Origin: Microbacterium trichothecenolyticum
GTDB lineage: Bacteria > Actinomycetota > Actinomycetes > Actinomycetales > Microbacteriaceae
Assembly (NCBI RefSeq): GCF_030818955.1
Contig: NZ_JAUTBF010000001.1
Coordinates: forward strand, 2,604,001-2,668,000
Direction: 5' to 3'
DNA: 64,000 nucleotides
The notes beneath the pieces were generated by a model. That model worked only from the letters and a program-made list of their open reading frames with translations, was not told the DNA's origin and made no database searches. This document shows positions 25,175-36,161 of this stretch, piece by piece. Positions within the stretch are counted from its first letter, which is position 1. Each line of letters opens with the position of its first letter. Position numbers and translations under genes: made by a program.

Positions 25175-25732
25175 TCAGACCGTGACGACGTCGACCGACT
25201 GGAGCACGACGGGCTCGATCGGACGGTCGCCGGCGGCGGTGCGGACGGAGGCGATGGCGTCGACGACCGCCTTGGACGCCTCGTCGGCGACCTCACCGAA
25301 GATCGTGTGCTTACCCTGCAGCCAGGGCGTGGGGTCGGTGGTGATGAAGAACTGCGAGCCGTTGGTGCCCTCGGCCTGACCCGTGATGGCGTTGCGACGC
25401 AGGCCGGCGTTGGCCATGGCGAGCTTGTAGGGCGCGGTGAAATCGAGCTCGGGGTGGATCTCGTCGTTGAAGGTGTAGCCGGGACCGCCGATTCCCTGAC
25501 CGAGGGGGTCGCCGCCCTGGATCATGAAGTTGGGGATGATGCGGTGGAAGATGACGTCTTTGTAGAGAGGACCCTCGCCCTTGGCGCCGGTCGCCGGGTT
25601 CGTCCACTCCTGCGTTCCGTCGGACAGACCGACGAAGTTGCGGACGGTCCGGGGCGCGTGATCGCCGAAGAGGTTGACGACGATATCGCCGTGATTGGTG
25701 TGCAGGGTCGCGACGGCGGTGTGGTTGGCCAT
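25175..25732 (-). CDS. ppiA: Cyclophilin-type peptidyl-prolyl cis-trans isomerase
   Basis: The 185-aa single-domain cyclophilin has VIFHRIIPNFMIQGGDP with the catalytic Arg, GTNGSQFFITT, and WLQGKHTIFGEV near the end, the usual substrate-binding and active-site residues. There is no signal peptide, so it acts in the cytoplasm. Its place beside the pknB and gyrA neighbourhood is conserved in actinobacteria. It is probably the promoter-proximal gene of a ppiA-rhomboid unit. Confidence 0.95.
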   Translation of the reverse strand: MANHTAVATLHTNHGDIVVNLFGDHAPRTVRNFVGLSDGTQEWTNPATGAKGEGPLYKDVIFHRIIPNFMIQGGDPLGQGIGGPGYTFNDEIHPELDFTAPYKLAMANAGLRRNAITGQAEGTNGSQFFITTDPTPWLQGKHTIFGEVADEASKAVVDAIASVRTAAGDRPIEPVVLQSVDVVTV

Positions 25733-25833
25733 GGGTACATTCTCTCAGAACTATCTGCAAGGGTCGGCGGCGCAGGGCGCGCGTTCTGGCAAGATGAACG
25801 CAACGTACATCCCATCGACAGGGAGGATGAGCC

Positions 25834-26406
25834 GTGGGCCTCAGCCGCAAGAGCAAGAAGGAACTGCGCAAGCTCCAGAAGCACGCCGCCAAGGTGTGGG
25901 AGTCGCAGCAGGTGCTGCTGGGCGAGAGCGGGAAGGTCGCTCGTGAAGCAGGCCACCAGCTCGGTCGCTTCAGCCGCGAAGACCTCGTCCCCGCCGTGCA
26001 GGACGGCTACCACAAGTACGCCGCGCCGTACGTCGACAAGAGCGTGAAGTACAGCAACCGGTTCCTCAGCACCAAGCTCGTGCCCGCCGCGGGCGCCGTG
26101 GTCGGGGGCGCCCTGTCTGTGTGGGACGCCGCGGGCGACACCCGCGACCGTCTGGCGAAGGGTCGTGGGTTCGAACTCGACGCGCACAAGTACGCCAAGC
26201 GCGCCGAGAAGTACGGAAAGCAGGCCACCAAGCGCCTCGCCAAGAAGCTTCCCGCACAGAACGACGGCATCGGCGCCGGTGGCGTCATCGCCATCGTCCT
26301 CGGTGTGATCGCTGCTGCCGGCGTCGCGTACGCGGCCTGGCAGACGCTGCGCGCCGACGACGAGCTTTGGGTGGCCGACGACCCGCTTCGTGCGCCGGAC
26401 GCGTGA
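25834..26406 (+). CDS. Conserved hypothetical protein with a C-terminal membrane helix
   Basis: The 190-aa protein is Lys-rich and helical at the N-terminus (LSRKSKKELRKLQKHAAKVW), has an Ala/Gly-rich middle (LVPAAGAVVGGALSVWDAAG) and a clear transmembrane helix near residues 148-170 (GGVIAIVLGVIAAAGVAYAAW), followed by an acidic tail. I recognise no domain; similar proteins seem to be a family of Microbacteriaceae (inference). The start is the GTG at 25834 with GGGAGG upstream. Its stop overlaps the GTG of the YbaK gene by 4 nt, so the two are coupled. Confidence 0.7.
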   Translation: MGLSRKSKKELRKLQKHAAKVWESQQVLLGESGKVAREAGHQLGRFSREDLVPAVQDGYHKYAAPYVDKSVKYSNRFLSTKLVPAAGAVVGGALSVWDAAGDTRDRLAKGRGFELDAHKYAKRAEKYGKQATKRLAKKLPAQNDGIGAGGVIAIVLGVIAAAGVAYAAWQTLRADDELWVADDPLRAPDA

Positions 26407-26876
26407 GCGACCCCACCATCAGAGTAAGAGAGGCCGCGCGCGAGCGCGGCCTCTGTGTCGATGTACGCGCACGGCCCGCCGCGGCGAACCTCGACGAGGC
26501 GGCGTCGCTGCTCGGCATCCCCTCCGCCTCGATCGTGAAGACCCTCGTGGTCAAACGCTCCGATGACACCTACCTGTTCGCCCTTGTTCCCGGCGACCGT
26601 GCCATCTCGTGGCCGAAGCTGCGCTCGGTCGTCGGCGTGAACAAGCTGCGGCTCCCCGAGCCCGACGTCGCCCTGGCAGCGACCGGGTACGAACGCGGAA
26701 CGATCGTCCCCATCGGCAGCTCGACGGCCTGGCCTGTCTACGCCGACGAGCGCATCGTCGGTACGCGCATCGCTATGGGGGCGGGGGCGCACGGCTACAG
26801 CCTCTTCGTCGATGCCGACGACCTCCTCTCGGTCTATGGCGCCGTGGTGGCCGATATCAGCACGGAGCGCGCCTGA
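26403..26876 (+). CDS. ybaK: YbaK/EbsC-type aminoacyl-tRNA deacylase
   Basis: This 157-aa YbaK/ProX-domain protein hydrolyses mischarged tRNA such as Cys-tRNA(Pro) (family knowledge; exact specificity not visible). Conserved features are SIVKTLVVKRSDD with the key Lys, LFALVPGDRAISWPKL, GYERGTIVPIGSS and MGAGAHGYSLFVD. It starts at the GTG at 26403 inside the stop of the upstream gene (GTGA) and appears to rely on it for transcription and translation. Confidence 0.88.
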   Translation: MSDPTIRVREAARERGLCVDVRARPAAANLDEAASLLGIPSASIVKTLVVKRSDDTYLFALVPGDRAISWPKLRSVVGVNKLRLPEPDVALAATGYERGTIVPIGSSTAWPVYADERIVGTRIAMGAGAHGYSLFVDADDLLSVYGAVVADISTERA

Positions 26877-26882
26877 CGGCGC

Positions 26883-27308
26883 TCACGAGCTCAGCAGCCC
26901 CGCCATGCGCAGGGCGATGTCGACGAGTTGCACGCGTCTGATCTTGCGCGTCGCCTGCAGGGTGAACCACTCCGCCCGGTCGGTGGAGCCATCGACCTCG
27001 TTGCGCAGGTGTCCTCCGACGATGCGCGCGCGATAGACGATCCGTAGCGCGTGCAGCGGCCCCGTCGCGTCCTCGCGCGTGCGGGCCGGGATGACCCGGG
27101 AATGGATGCCGAGGAGCTCGTCGACGACGACCCGATAGCCGGTCTCTTCGCGCACTTCGCGCCGAACGGCGTGGAACGGGTCTTCACCGTCTTCGAGGCC
27201 CCCGCCGGGCAGCGTCCAGGCGGCACGGCGTCCATGGACCCAGTGGGCGAGCAGCACACGGTCATCGGCGTCGGTGACGACGGCGTACGCGGCGACCCGC
27301 ATGTCCAT
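26883..27308 (-). CDS. NUDIX hydrolase
   Basis: The 141-aa protein carries the NUDIX box G-x5-E-x7-R-E-V-x-E-E-T-G-Y: GLEDGEDPFHAVRREVREETGY (split about residues 37-58), which binds Mg2+ for cleavage of nucleoside-diphosphate-linked substrates. The first strand (VAAYAVVTDADDRVLLAHW) and WTLPGGG are typical. The substrate cannot be predicted. It converges with the YbaK gene, 6 nt between stops. Confidence 0.9.
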   Translation of the reverse strand: MDMRVAAYAVVTDADDRVLLAHWVHGRRAAWTLPGGGLEDGEDPFHAVRREVREETGYRVVVDELLGIHSRVIPARTREDATGPLHALRIVYRARIVGGHLRNEVDGSTDRAEWFTLQATRKIRRVQLVDIALRMAGLLSS

Positions 27309-27387
27309 GAGCCGACTCTAGCGAGACGGTCGCACCCGTGTCGTCGCCCGGGAGCGGAACACCCCGGCGACGTCGGGCTGAAACGAG

Positions 27388-27415
27388 AAGAGCCGGTCCG
27401 AGAGGACCGGCTCTT
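27388..27415 (-). terminator. Terminator of the tRNA-Ile/tRNA-Ala unit
   Basis: A perfect 12-bp stem, AAGAGCCGGTCC with GGACCGGCTCTT (loop GAGA), begins 9 nt beyond the tRNA-Ala 3' end; the minus strand continues with a T-containing run. Confidence 0.85.
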
Positions 27416-27424
27416 TCGATGTTG

Positions 27425-27497
27425 TGGAGCCTAGGAGATTCGAACTCCTGACATCCTGCTTGCAAAGCAGGCGCTCTACCAGCTGAGCTAAGGCCCC
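27425..27497 (-). tRNA. tRNA-Ala (anticodon TGC)
   Basis: The 73-nt cloverleaf has acceptor GGGGCCT/AGGCTCC with discriminator A, and anticodon loop TTTGCAA reading TGC. CCA is not encoded. It follows tRNA-Ile by 13 nt on the minus strand, downstream of gyrA-DUF3566, an arrangement common in actinobacteria. Confidence 0.96.
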
Positions 27498-27510
27498 GAG
27501 AGGGAAGGGG

Positions 27511-27584
27511 TGGGGCTACCAGGACTTGAACCTGGGACCTCTTCATTATCAGTGAAGCGCTCTAACCGCCTGAGCTATAGCCCC
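27511..27584 (-). tRNA. tRNA-Ile (anticodon GAT)
   Basis: The 74-nt cloverleaf has acceptor GGGGCTA/TAGCCCC with discriminator A, and anticodon loop CTGATAA reading GAT. CCA is not encoded. First gene of the Ile-Ala pair. Confidence 0.96.
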
Positions 27585-27649
27585 GTCTCGCTGACGTGAT
27601 GTCAACCTCGAAGACTTTACCGGACTCGCGAGGTTTTGACGAATCGGTG

Positions 27650-28047
27650 TCAGTTCGAGGTGAACCCGACGAGCAGACCACCCGTCACCTTGACGGCGAG
27701 GTTGTAGATCCCGGCCATCACGGCGCCCAAGACCGTCACCACCACGAGGTTGAGGATCGCGACGATCGCGGCGAAGGCCATGACCTGTGGCAGCCCGACG
27801 TACTGCGAGAGTGTGGCCCCACCGTCGGTGAAGCTGGTGAAGAACTCGTCGAGCTTGCTCAATAGCGTCGCCGAGACGACGAGGTAGATCAGGAAGTACG
27901 ACACGACGGTCACGATCGCCATGGCGACTGCCACCAGGAACGACAGCTTCACGGCCGACCAGAAGTCGATGTAGACCAGGCGCAGACGCACCTGCTTGGC
28001 AGGGGTCTTGTGAGTCGACTTCTTGGCGAGTTTGTCGGCTACCGTGC

Positions 28048-28051
<4 letters not shown>
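27650..28051 (-). CDS. DUF3566-family membrane protein
   Basis: The 133-aa protein matches DUF3566, the actinobacterial membrane protein encoded directly after gyrA. It has [20 protein letters not shown] entering the first transmembrane helix (about 30-58), a short outer loop, and a second helix pair (about 90-125; [25 protein letters not shown]). Its function is unknown. The ATG overlaps the gyrA stop by 4 nt, so it is translated from the gyrase mRNA. Confidence 0.9.
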
Positions 28052-30678
<2,627 letters not shown>

Positions 30679-30726
30679 GTCTTCTCAGTTCCGTAATGCG
30701 TGTTCGTCGATCAGCGCGGGGCAGGA

Positions 30727-32761
30727 TCAGATGTCGAGGAAGCGGACGTCTTTGGCGTTGCGCTGGATGAAGCTCCGGCGCGACTCGACGTCTTCTCCCA
30801 TCAGCACCGAGAAGATCTCGTCGGCCGCCGCGGCGTCATCGATGGTGACCTGCTTCAACGTGCGCGTCTGCGGGTCCATCGTCGTCTCCCACAGCTCGTG
30901 GTCGTTCATCTCGCCGAGACCCTTGTAACGCTGGATGCCGTTGTCTTTCGGGATACGGTGGCCGGCGGCCTGCCCCTCGACGAGGAGCGCATCGCGCTCA
31001 CGATCGCTGTAGGCGTACTCGTGAGGGTGGTTCGACCACTTGAGGCGATACAGCGGAGGCTGGGCGAGGTAGACGAAACCGGCCTCGATGAGCCCACGCA
31101 TGTAGCGGAAGAGCAGCGTGAGCAGCAGCGTCGTGATGTGCTGGCCGTCGACGTCGGCATCGGCCATCAGCACGATCTTGTGGTACCGGGCCTTCGCCAT
31201 GTCGAAGTCCTCGCCGATACCCGTGCCGAAGGCCTGGATCATCGCCTGGACTTCCTTGTTGCCGAGAGCGCGATCGAGGCGGGCGCGTTCGACGTTGAGG
31301 ATCTTGCCGCGCAACGCCAGGATCGCCTGCGTGTGGGGATCGCGCCCCTGCACCGCCGACCCTCCGGCCGAGTCACCCTCGACGAGGAAGATCTCGCTGA
31401 TCGAGGGGTCTTTCGACGTGCAGTCCTTGAGCTTGTCGGGCATGGCCCGCCGACTCGAAGACACTCTTGCGACGCGCCGTCTCGCGGGCCTTGCGAGCGG
31501 CGAGACGGGCCGTCGCCGCGTCGATCGCCTTGCGGATGATGTTCTTCGCCTGCCCCGGATTGCGGTCGAACCAGTCGCCCAGCTTGTCGCCGACGACCTT
31601 CTGCACGAACGCGCGCGCCTCGGTGTTGCCGAGCTTGGTCTTGGTCTGACCCTCGAACTGCGGCTCCGACAGCTTCACCGAGATGACCGCGGTCAGCCCC
31701 TCGCGGATGTCGTCGCCGGTGAGGTTGTCGTCCTTCTCTTTGAGAAGATTGTTCGCGCGTGCATAGCGGTTGACGAGCGTCGTCAGCGCCGCGCGGAAGC
31801 CCTCTTCGTGCGTGCCGCCCTCGTGGGTGTTGATGGTGTTGGCGTAGGTGAAGACGTTCTCGGTGTAGGCGGTCGTCCACTGCATCGCCAGTTCGAGGGC
31901 GATGTGACGCTCGGCGTCCTCAGACTCGACCTCGATGATCTCGTCGTTGACGACGTCGGCCTTGCGAACGCGATTGAGGTGCTCGACGTAGTCGACCAGT
32001 CCGCGCTCGTACAGGAACGAGTCGTGACGGGCCTCGGTGACCTCTTCGCCCGGCTCACCCTCGGTGATGACGGACTGGGGCCGTTCGTCGCGGAGGCTGA
32101 TGCGCAGACCCTTGTTCAAGAACGCCATCTGCTGGAAGCGCGTGCGCAGCGTGTCGTAGTCGAAGTCGATGGTGTCGAAGATCGTGGCATCCGGCCAGAA
32201 GGTGATCGACGTACCGGTCTTGTCGCTTTCTTCGCCCTTCTCGAGGGGGGCCAGCGGCACACCACCCGTGCGAAACGACTGACGCCACACGTGACCCTGG
32301 CGCTGGACCTCGACTTCGAGGCGCGTCGAGAGCGCGTTCACGACCGACGAACCGACGCCGTGCAGACCACCCGACACCGCGTAGCCGCCACCGCCGAACT
32401 TTCCGCCGGCGTGCAGCACGGTGAGCACGACCTCGACGGTCGACTTGCCCTCGGTGCGGTGCATGTCGACCGGGATACCGCGGCCGTTGTCGACGACGCG
32501 CACGGCACCGTCGCTGAGGATCGTCACGTCGATGGTGTCGCAGTAGCCGGCGAGGGCCTCGTCGACGGAGTTGTCGACGATCTCTTGGACGAGGTGATGC
32601 AGGCCCCGCTCGCCAGTGGAGCCGATGTACATGCCGGGGCGCTTACGCACGGCCTCGAGGCCCTCGAGCACCTGGATGGCGTCTGCCCCGTACTCGTTGG
32701 GAACCTTCGCGGCGGTGGCTTCGGGTTCCTCGGAAACGCTGTCGGGGTTTTCGGACGTCAT
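30727..32761 (-). CDS. gyrB: DNA gyrase subunit B, frame broken by one extra base
   Basis: The 5' part (about 438 codons) has the GHKL ATPase ([39 protein letters not shown]) and transducer domain up to [10 protein letters not shown]. At 31442-31447 the minus strand reads GGGCCATGCCC where one C too many shifts the frame. Removing it gives [19 protein letters not shown], continuing into the TOPRIM domain ([25 protein letters not shown]) and the end RFLDI at 30727. The sum is about 678 codons, normal for GyrB. GyrB is essential, so this is almost certainly a sequencing or assembly error. ATG 32761 (MTSENPDS) is preferred; an in-frame ATG is at 32800. Confidence 0.93.
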
Positions 32762-32880
32762 GGGTACGCGCGCTCCAGATCGGTTCGTCGGAAGCTCCAT
32801 CTTACCGCGCAGGGCCCGCAGAAATGGCGTGTACGCCCCTCCACGGGGATAAATCGACCCGTTTCAGGATCGACCATGAC

Positions 32881-33369
32881 CTAACCGTAGGTATCGCGCG
32901 GACCGCGGCCTGGAACGGCTCTCGGCCCCCATTTCCAGGAGGGGACGTCGGGGCCTACGAACCGGATCGACTCCACCCCCGCTTCGGGGAAGCGCCGGAC
33001 GATCTCCGACAGGATGTGCGCCCGCATCAACTGCAGCTGTTTCGCCCACGCCGTCGAGTCGGCCTGGACGGTGAGCATCCCCGCGTCCAGGGCGACGGGC
33101 CTCGTGTGTGCAGCGGTCTCGGCGCCGGCGACCTCGTCCCACGTGCGCACGAGGTCTTCCCGCGAGAGTTGAGGTTCCCATCCCGCCGTGCGGGTGAGCG
33201 CCGAGAGCACATCGCCGAGTCCCCGAGGATCACGGCCCGGGGCGAAGGGGGCGTTCTCGCCGTCGTCGGTTCGGCGACGACGCTTCTTCTTGCGATACGG
33301 AGACGGCTCAAGCCCCCGCAGCCGCAGGTAGGTCGCCATCGTCTCCGGCAGCTCGGCGTCGTCACTCAT
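32881..33369 (-). CDS. DUF721 / DciA-like protein
   Basis: The 162-aa protein has an unstructured Arg/Lys-rich N-terminal third (RKKKRRRRTDD) and a DUF721 domain (about 50-145; LGDVLSALTR, LVRTWDEVAGAETAAHTRP, LTVQADSTAWAKQLQLM, LSEIVRRFPEAGVESIRFVG). DUF721 includes DciA, the loader of replicative helicase DnaB in bacteria without DnaC, and the recF-gyrB position is standard in actinobacteria. The ATG overlaps the recF stop by 8 nt, so the two genes are coupled. Confidence 0.88.
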   Translation of the reverse strand: MSDDAELPETMATYLRLRGLEPSPYRKKKRRRRTDDGENAPFAPGRDPRGLGDVLSALTRTAGWEPQLSREDLVRTWDEVAGAETAAHTRPVALDAGMLTVQADSTAWAKQLQLMRAHILSEIVRRFPEAGVESIRFVGPDVPSWKWGPRAVPGRGPRDTYG

Positions 33370-34513
33370 CGGTGTCTTCCCGGATTCGACCGGCTTCGAC
33401 CCGCACGACGTGGGCGCGCAGCCCCGCCGGCACGTCTTCTTCGACCGCCGAGGTCACGATGACCTGCTCGTAGCCTCCCGCCAGGTCCGCGAGGCGCGCG
33501 CGGCGACCCGCATCGAGCTCCGCGAAGACGTCGTCGAGGATGAGCACGGGGTCGCCGAGCCGTGATTCCGCACGTAGCAGCTCCGCCGATGCGAGACGCA
33601 GTGACAGGGCCACCGACCAGGACTCGCCGTGCGAGGCGTATCCCTTCACCGGCAGCCCGCGTACCTTCAAGACGAGATCATCGCGGTGCGGCCCCACCAG
33701 CGTCAGGCCCCTCTCGAGCTCGGCCGACCTGCGTGCCGCGAGGGCGGACCGGAACTGCTCGGCGAGCGGCCCCGCTTCGGTGGATTCACCGGCATCGCCC
33801 TCTTCGGGGTCGCCACCGCCCACCGACAAGGCCCAGGCGAGATGCGGGTGATGGTCGGCGCCGGCGATCGCCGCGTATGCCCGCGCGACGGGCTCCAGAA
33901 GATCGGATGCCAGGGCCAACCGCGCCTCGATCACCTCGGTGCCGAGGGTGACGAGCTTGTCGTCCCAGACGTCGAGGGTGCTGAGCGCGTCGCCGCGCAG
34001 GCCCCGCGCGCGTGCAGACTTCAGCAGAGCGCTGCGCTGACGGAGCACGCGGTCGTAATCGCCGAGCACGCCGGCCATACGGGGGGTGCGCTGCACGATC
34101 AGCTGATCCGCGAACCGACGACGAGCAGACGGATCGCCCCTCACGATCTGCAGGTCTTCCGGTGCGAACAACACCACCTGCGCGTAACGCGGCAGCTCCG
34201 ACGTGCGCACGTTGACGCCGTTGACGCGCGCCTTGTTCGCTCCCTGCCGGTTCACTTGGAGCTCCAACAGGACAGTGCGTTCTCCGTGAGCGAGCCGAGC
34301 GCGGACGATCGCGGCATCCATTCCGTCGCGCACCAACGGCGCATCGTTCGAGACACGGTGCGAGCCGAGTGTGGCCAGGTAGGCGACGGCCTCGACGAGG
34401 TTGGTCTTGCCCTGACCGTTACGGCCGACGAAAACATTCGCTCCCGCGGAGAGTGAGACGTCGGCGCCCGCGTAATTGCGGAAATCCTTCAGTCCGAGCT
34501 GCTCCACGATCAC
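33362..34513 (-). CDS. recF: DNA replication and repair protein RecF
   Basis: The 383-aa SMC-like ATPase loads RecA at gaps with RecO and RecR. Walker A is GRNGQGKTN (about 30-38), the signature-like region is around SWSVALSLRLASAELL, and Walker B is LILDDVFAELD (about 325-335). The start is the GTG at 34513 giving MIVEQLGLKDFRNY, the usual N-terminus. It lies in the dnaN-recF-DUF721-gyrB run on the minus strand, 46 nt after dnaN. Confidence 0.96.
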   Translation of the reverse strand: MIVEQLGLKDFRNYAGADVSLSAGANVFVGRNGQGKTNLVEAVAYLATLGSHRVSNDAPLVRDGMDAAIVRARLAHGERTVLLELQVNRQGANKARVNGVNVRTSELPRYAQVVLFAPEDLQIVRGDPSARRRFADQLIVQRTPRMAGVLGDYDRVLRQRSALLKSARARGLRGDALSTLDVWDDKLVTLGTEVIEARLALASDLLEPVARAYAAIAGADHHPHLAWALSVGGGDPEEGDAGESTEAGPLAEQFRSALAARRSAELERGLTLVGPHRDDLVLKVRGLPVKGYASHGESWSVALSLRLASAELLRAESRLGDPVLILDDVFAELDAGRRARLADLAGGYEQVIVTSAVEEDVPAGLRAHVVRVEAGRIREDTDE

Positions 34514-34559
34514 CGAGTCAGACTACCCGCCGCCTCCGACACGGTGCCGGGTCGACCTG

Positions 34560-35711
34560 TCAGCGCAGGAGGAGGTTGGGCTGGAGGAGGTACTTGAAGG
34601 TTCCCTCGCCGCCCTTGTCGACCGACGTCTGCGGCGTGATCAGCACGGGGCTGAGCTTGTTGGCGTTGTCGCTCGAGGTGAAGGTGATGCGCGTGAACTC
34701 GCTGCGCACCGCACCGAGGGACTCCAGCAGGTACTGCGGGTTCAGTCCGAGCGTGACCTCGTCGCCGACGAGAGTCGCGTCGACCGACTCGGTCGCGCGC
34801 GCTTGCTCGGTTCCCGACGCGTCCATCGACACACCCTCTGCACCGAAGCTGAAACGCAGAGGCGCGGAACGGTCGAGCACGAGCGCGACGCGGCGCACGG
34901 CCTCGGCGAGCTCGGCGGTGTTGACGACGCTGTGGTGCTCGGTCTGGGCGGGGAAAAGTCGCCGCACGGGCGGGAAGTTTCCCTTGATGAGCAGCGAGGT
35001 CACGGTCTTGTTCCCCGCCGTGAACGCGATGATCTCACGGTCACCCGAGCCCGAGAACGCGATCGAGATGTCGCCGCTGTGGGCGAAGGTCTTGCCGACT
35101 TCTTGGAGCGTGCGCGCGGGAACGAGCGCGGAAGTGGGCTCGTCGGATGCCGCGGCACCGCCGTCCCACGGAATCTCCCGCAGCGCGACACGGTAGCGGT
35201 CGGTCGCCACCAGGCTCAGCTGCGTGCCGGTGACCTCGAGCTGCACGCCGGTGAGAACCGGGGTGACGTCGTCTCGGGATGCGGCGAACGCCACCTGCGC
35301 GATGGCTGTGGCGAACTCGTCGGCGGGGACGAGACCGGACTCGCCTGTCACCTCGGGGATAGCCGGGTATTCCTGCACCGGCATGGAGGCGAGCGTGAAT
35401 CGCGCCGAACCGCAGGTGAGCAGGATGCCTCCGTCGTCGTCGACGGCGATCTCAATCGGTGCGTTCGGCAGTCGGCTGGCGATGTCGCTGAGGAGTCGAC
35501 CGTGGACGAGGATCGTACCCGGTTCGTCGACGGTCGCCTCGATCGTCGTGCGCGCGGAAGCTTCGTAGTCGAATGCGGCGAGGGTGAGTCCGTGCTCTCC
35601 GGCTTCGATGAGGACACCGGCCAGGATCGGCTGCGGATTGCGCTGCGGCAGGAGCTTGACCACGAACGAGACGGCTTCGCTGAACACATCGCGATTGACG
35701 TGGAACTTCAC
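34560..35711 (-). CDS. dnaN: DNA polymerase III sliding clamp, beta subunit
   Basis: The 383-aa clamp has three repeated domains: MKFHVNRDVFSEAVSFV at the N-terminus, EVTGTQLSLVATDRYRVAL at the start of domain 2's conserved pocket, and the C-terminal pocket VLITPQ with the end LLQPNLLLR. It tethers DNA polymerase III and also serves NucS. It is the first gene on the dnaN side of oriC, reading away from the origin. Confidence 0.98.
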   Translation of the reverse strand: MKFHVNRDVFSEAVSFVVKLLPQRNPQPILAGVLIEAGEHGLTLAAFDYEASARTTIEATVDEPGTILVHGRLLSDIASRLPNAPIEIAVDDDGGILLTCGSARFTLASMPVQEYPAIPEVTGESGLVPADEFATAIAQVAFAASRDDVTPVLTGVQLEVTGTQLSLVATDRYRVALREIPWDGGAAASDEPTSALVPARTLQEVGKTFAHSGDISIAFSGSGDREIIAFTAGNKTVTSLLIKGNFPPVRRLFPAQTEHHSVVNTAELAEAVRRVALVLDRSAPLRFSFGAEGVSMDASGTEQARATESVDATLVGDEVTLGLNPQYLLESLGAVRSEFTRITFTSSDNANKLSPVLITPQTSVDKGGEGTFKYLLQPNLLLR

Positions 35712-35855
35712 GGATGCTCCCTTGACGGCGGGTATGGCTTACCCATGCTAGTGCCACCGCTCGAACGAGCCGCGGACAGCCGTGGCTGTGCCGAGGTCAT
35801 CGAATCTCTCTTAACAACGAGAAAGAGTCTTCATCTTGTTAACAGCTGTGGAGAC

Positions 35856-35864
35856 TGTGGATAA
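35856..35864 (-). promoter_or_regulatory. DnaA box in oriC
   Basis: TGTGGATAA, the exact reverse complement of TTATCCACA. Confidence 0.75.
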
Positions 35865-36023
35865 CTGACGACACGCGTGTTAACAGCAGGGAACTACACG
35901 GTTGTCACCTGTGGACACGCTGCGGACAGGCTGGGCAGTTAACAGCGATGACTCGATCGCCCGGAGAGCGTTCCTCCACAGGGCGGTCGATTTCCTACAC
36001 AAGTCATCCGCAGCAAATCTGAG

Positions 36024-36032
36024 TTATCCACA
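36024..36032 (+). promoter_or_regulatory. DnaA box in oriC
   Basis: Exact TTATCCACA, followed 11 bp later by the one-mismatch box TTTTCCACA (36035-36043). Confidence 0.8.
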
Positions 36033-36115
36033 GGTTTTCCACACTGTGTAGAACTCCGTCGGGAAGTGCCCGTGAGAAGTCGTGTGAGCGACGCTACGCC
36101 CGGAAAAACGCGAGA

Positions 36116-36142
36116 GGCCCGCCCACCGATGGTGGACGGGCC
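36116..36142 (-). terminator. Terminator of dnaA
   Basis: GGCCCGCCCACC pairs with GGTGGACGGGCC (one mismatch, loop GAT), 20 nt beyond the dnaA stop. On the minus strand it is followed by GCGTTTTTCC, a T-tract. Confidence 0.85.
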
Positions 36143-36161
36143 GGGGGGGCCAGCGAGGCTG

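Larger units (their letters stand above)
35712..36161. other. oriC: Chromosomal replication origin (oriC) between dnaN and dnaA
   Basis: This 450-bp gap lies between dnaN and dnaA and is AT-richer than its flanks. Perfect DnaA boxes are TTATCCACA at 36024-36032 and its reverse complement at 35856-35864. A one-mismatch box, TTTTCCACA (36035-36043), lies 11 bp from the perfect one in the same orientation, about one helical turn. The nonamer GTTAACAGC occurs three times (35838-35846, 35879-35887, 35938-35946). Degenerate TGTGGA-type boxes lie between. The stretch 35805-35850 (TTAACAACGAGAAAGAG... TTGTTAACAG) is a candidate unwinding element. Confidence 0.88.

Noticed and set aside
24380..26047. 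555-codon plus-strand open frame spanning rhomboid, ppiA and the start of the next gene
   Set aside because: It is antisense to two well-supported genes and overlaps a third out of frame; no family motif.
31440..31450. Programmed frameshift in gyrB
   Set aside because: No slippery heptamer or downstream pseudoknot signature is evident, and gyrB is not known to use frameshifting; one surplus base in a C/G run is simpler.
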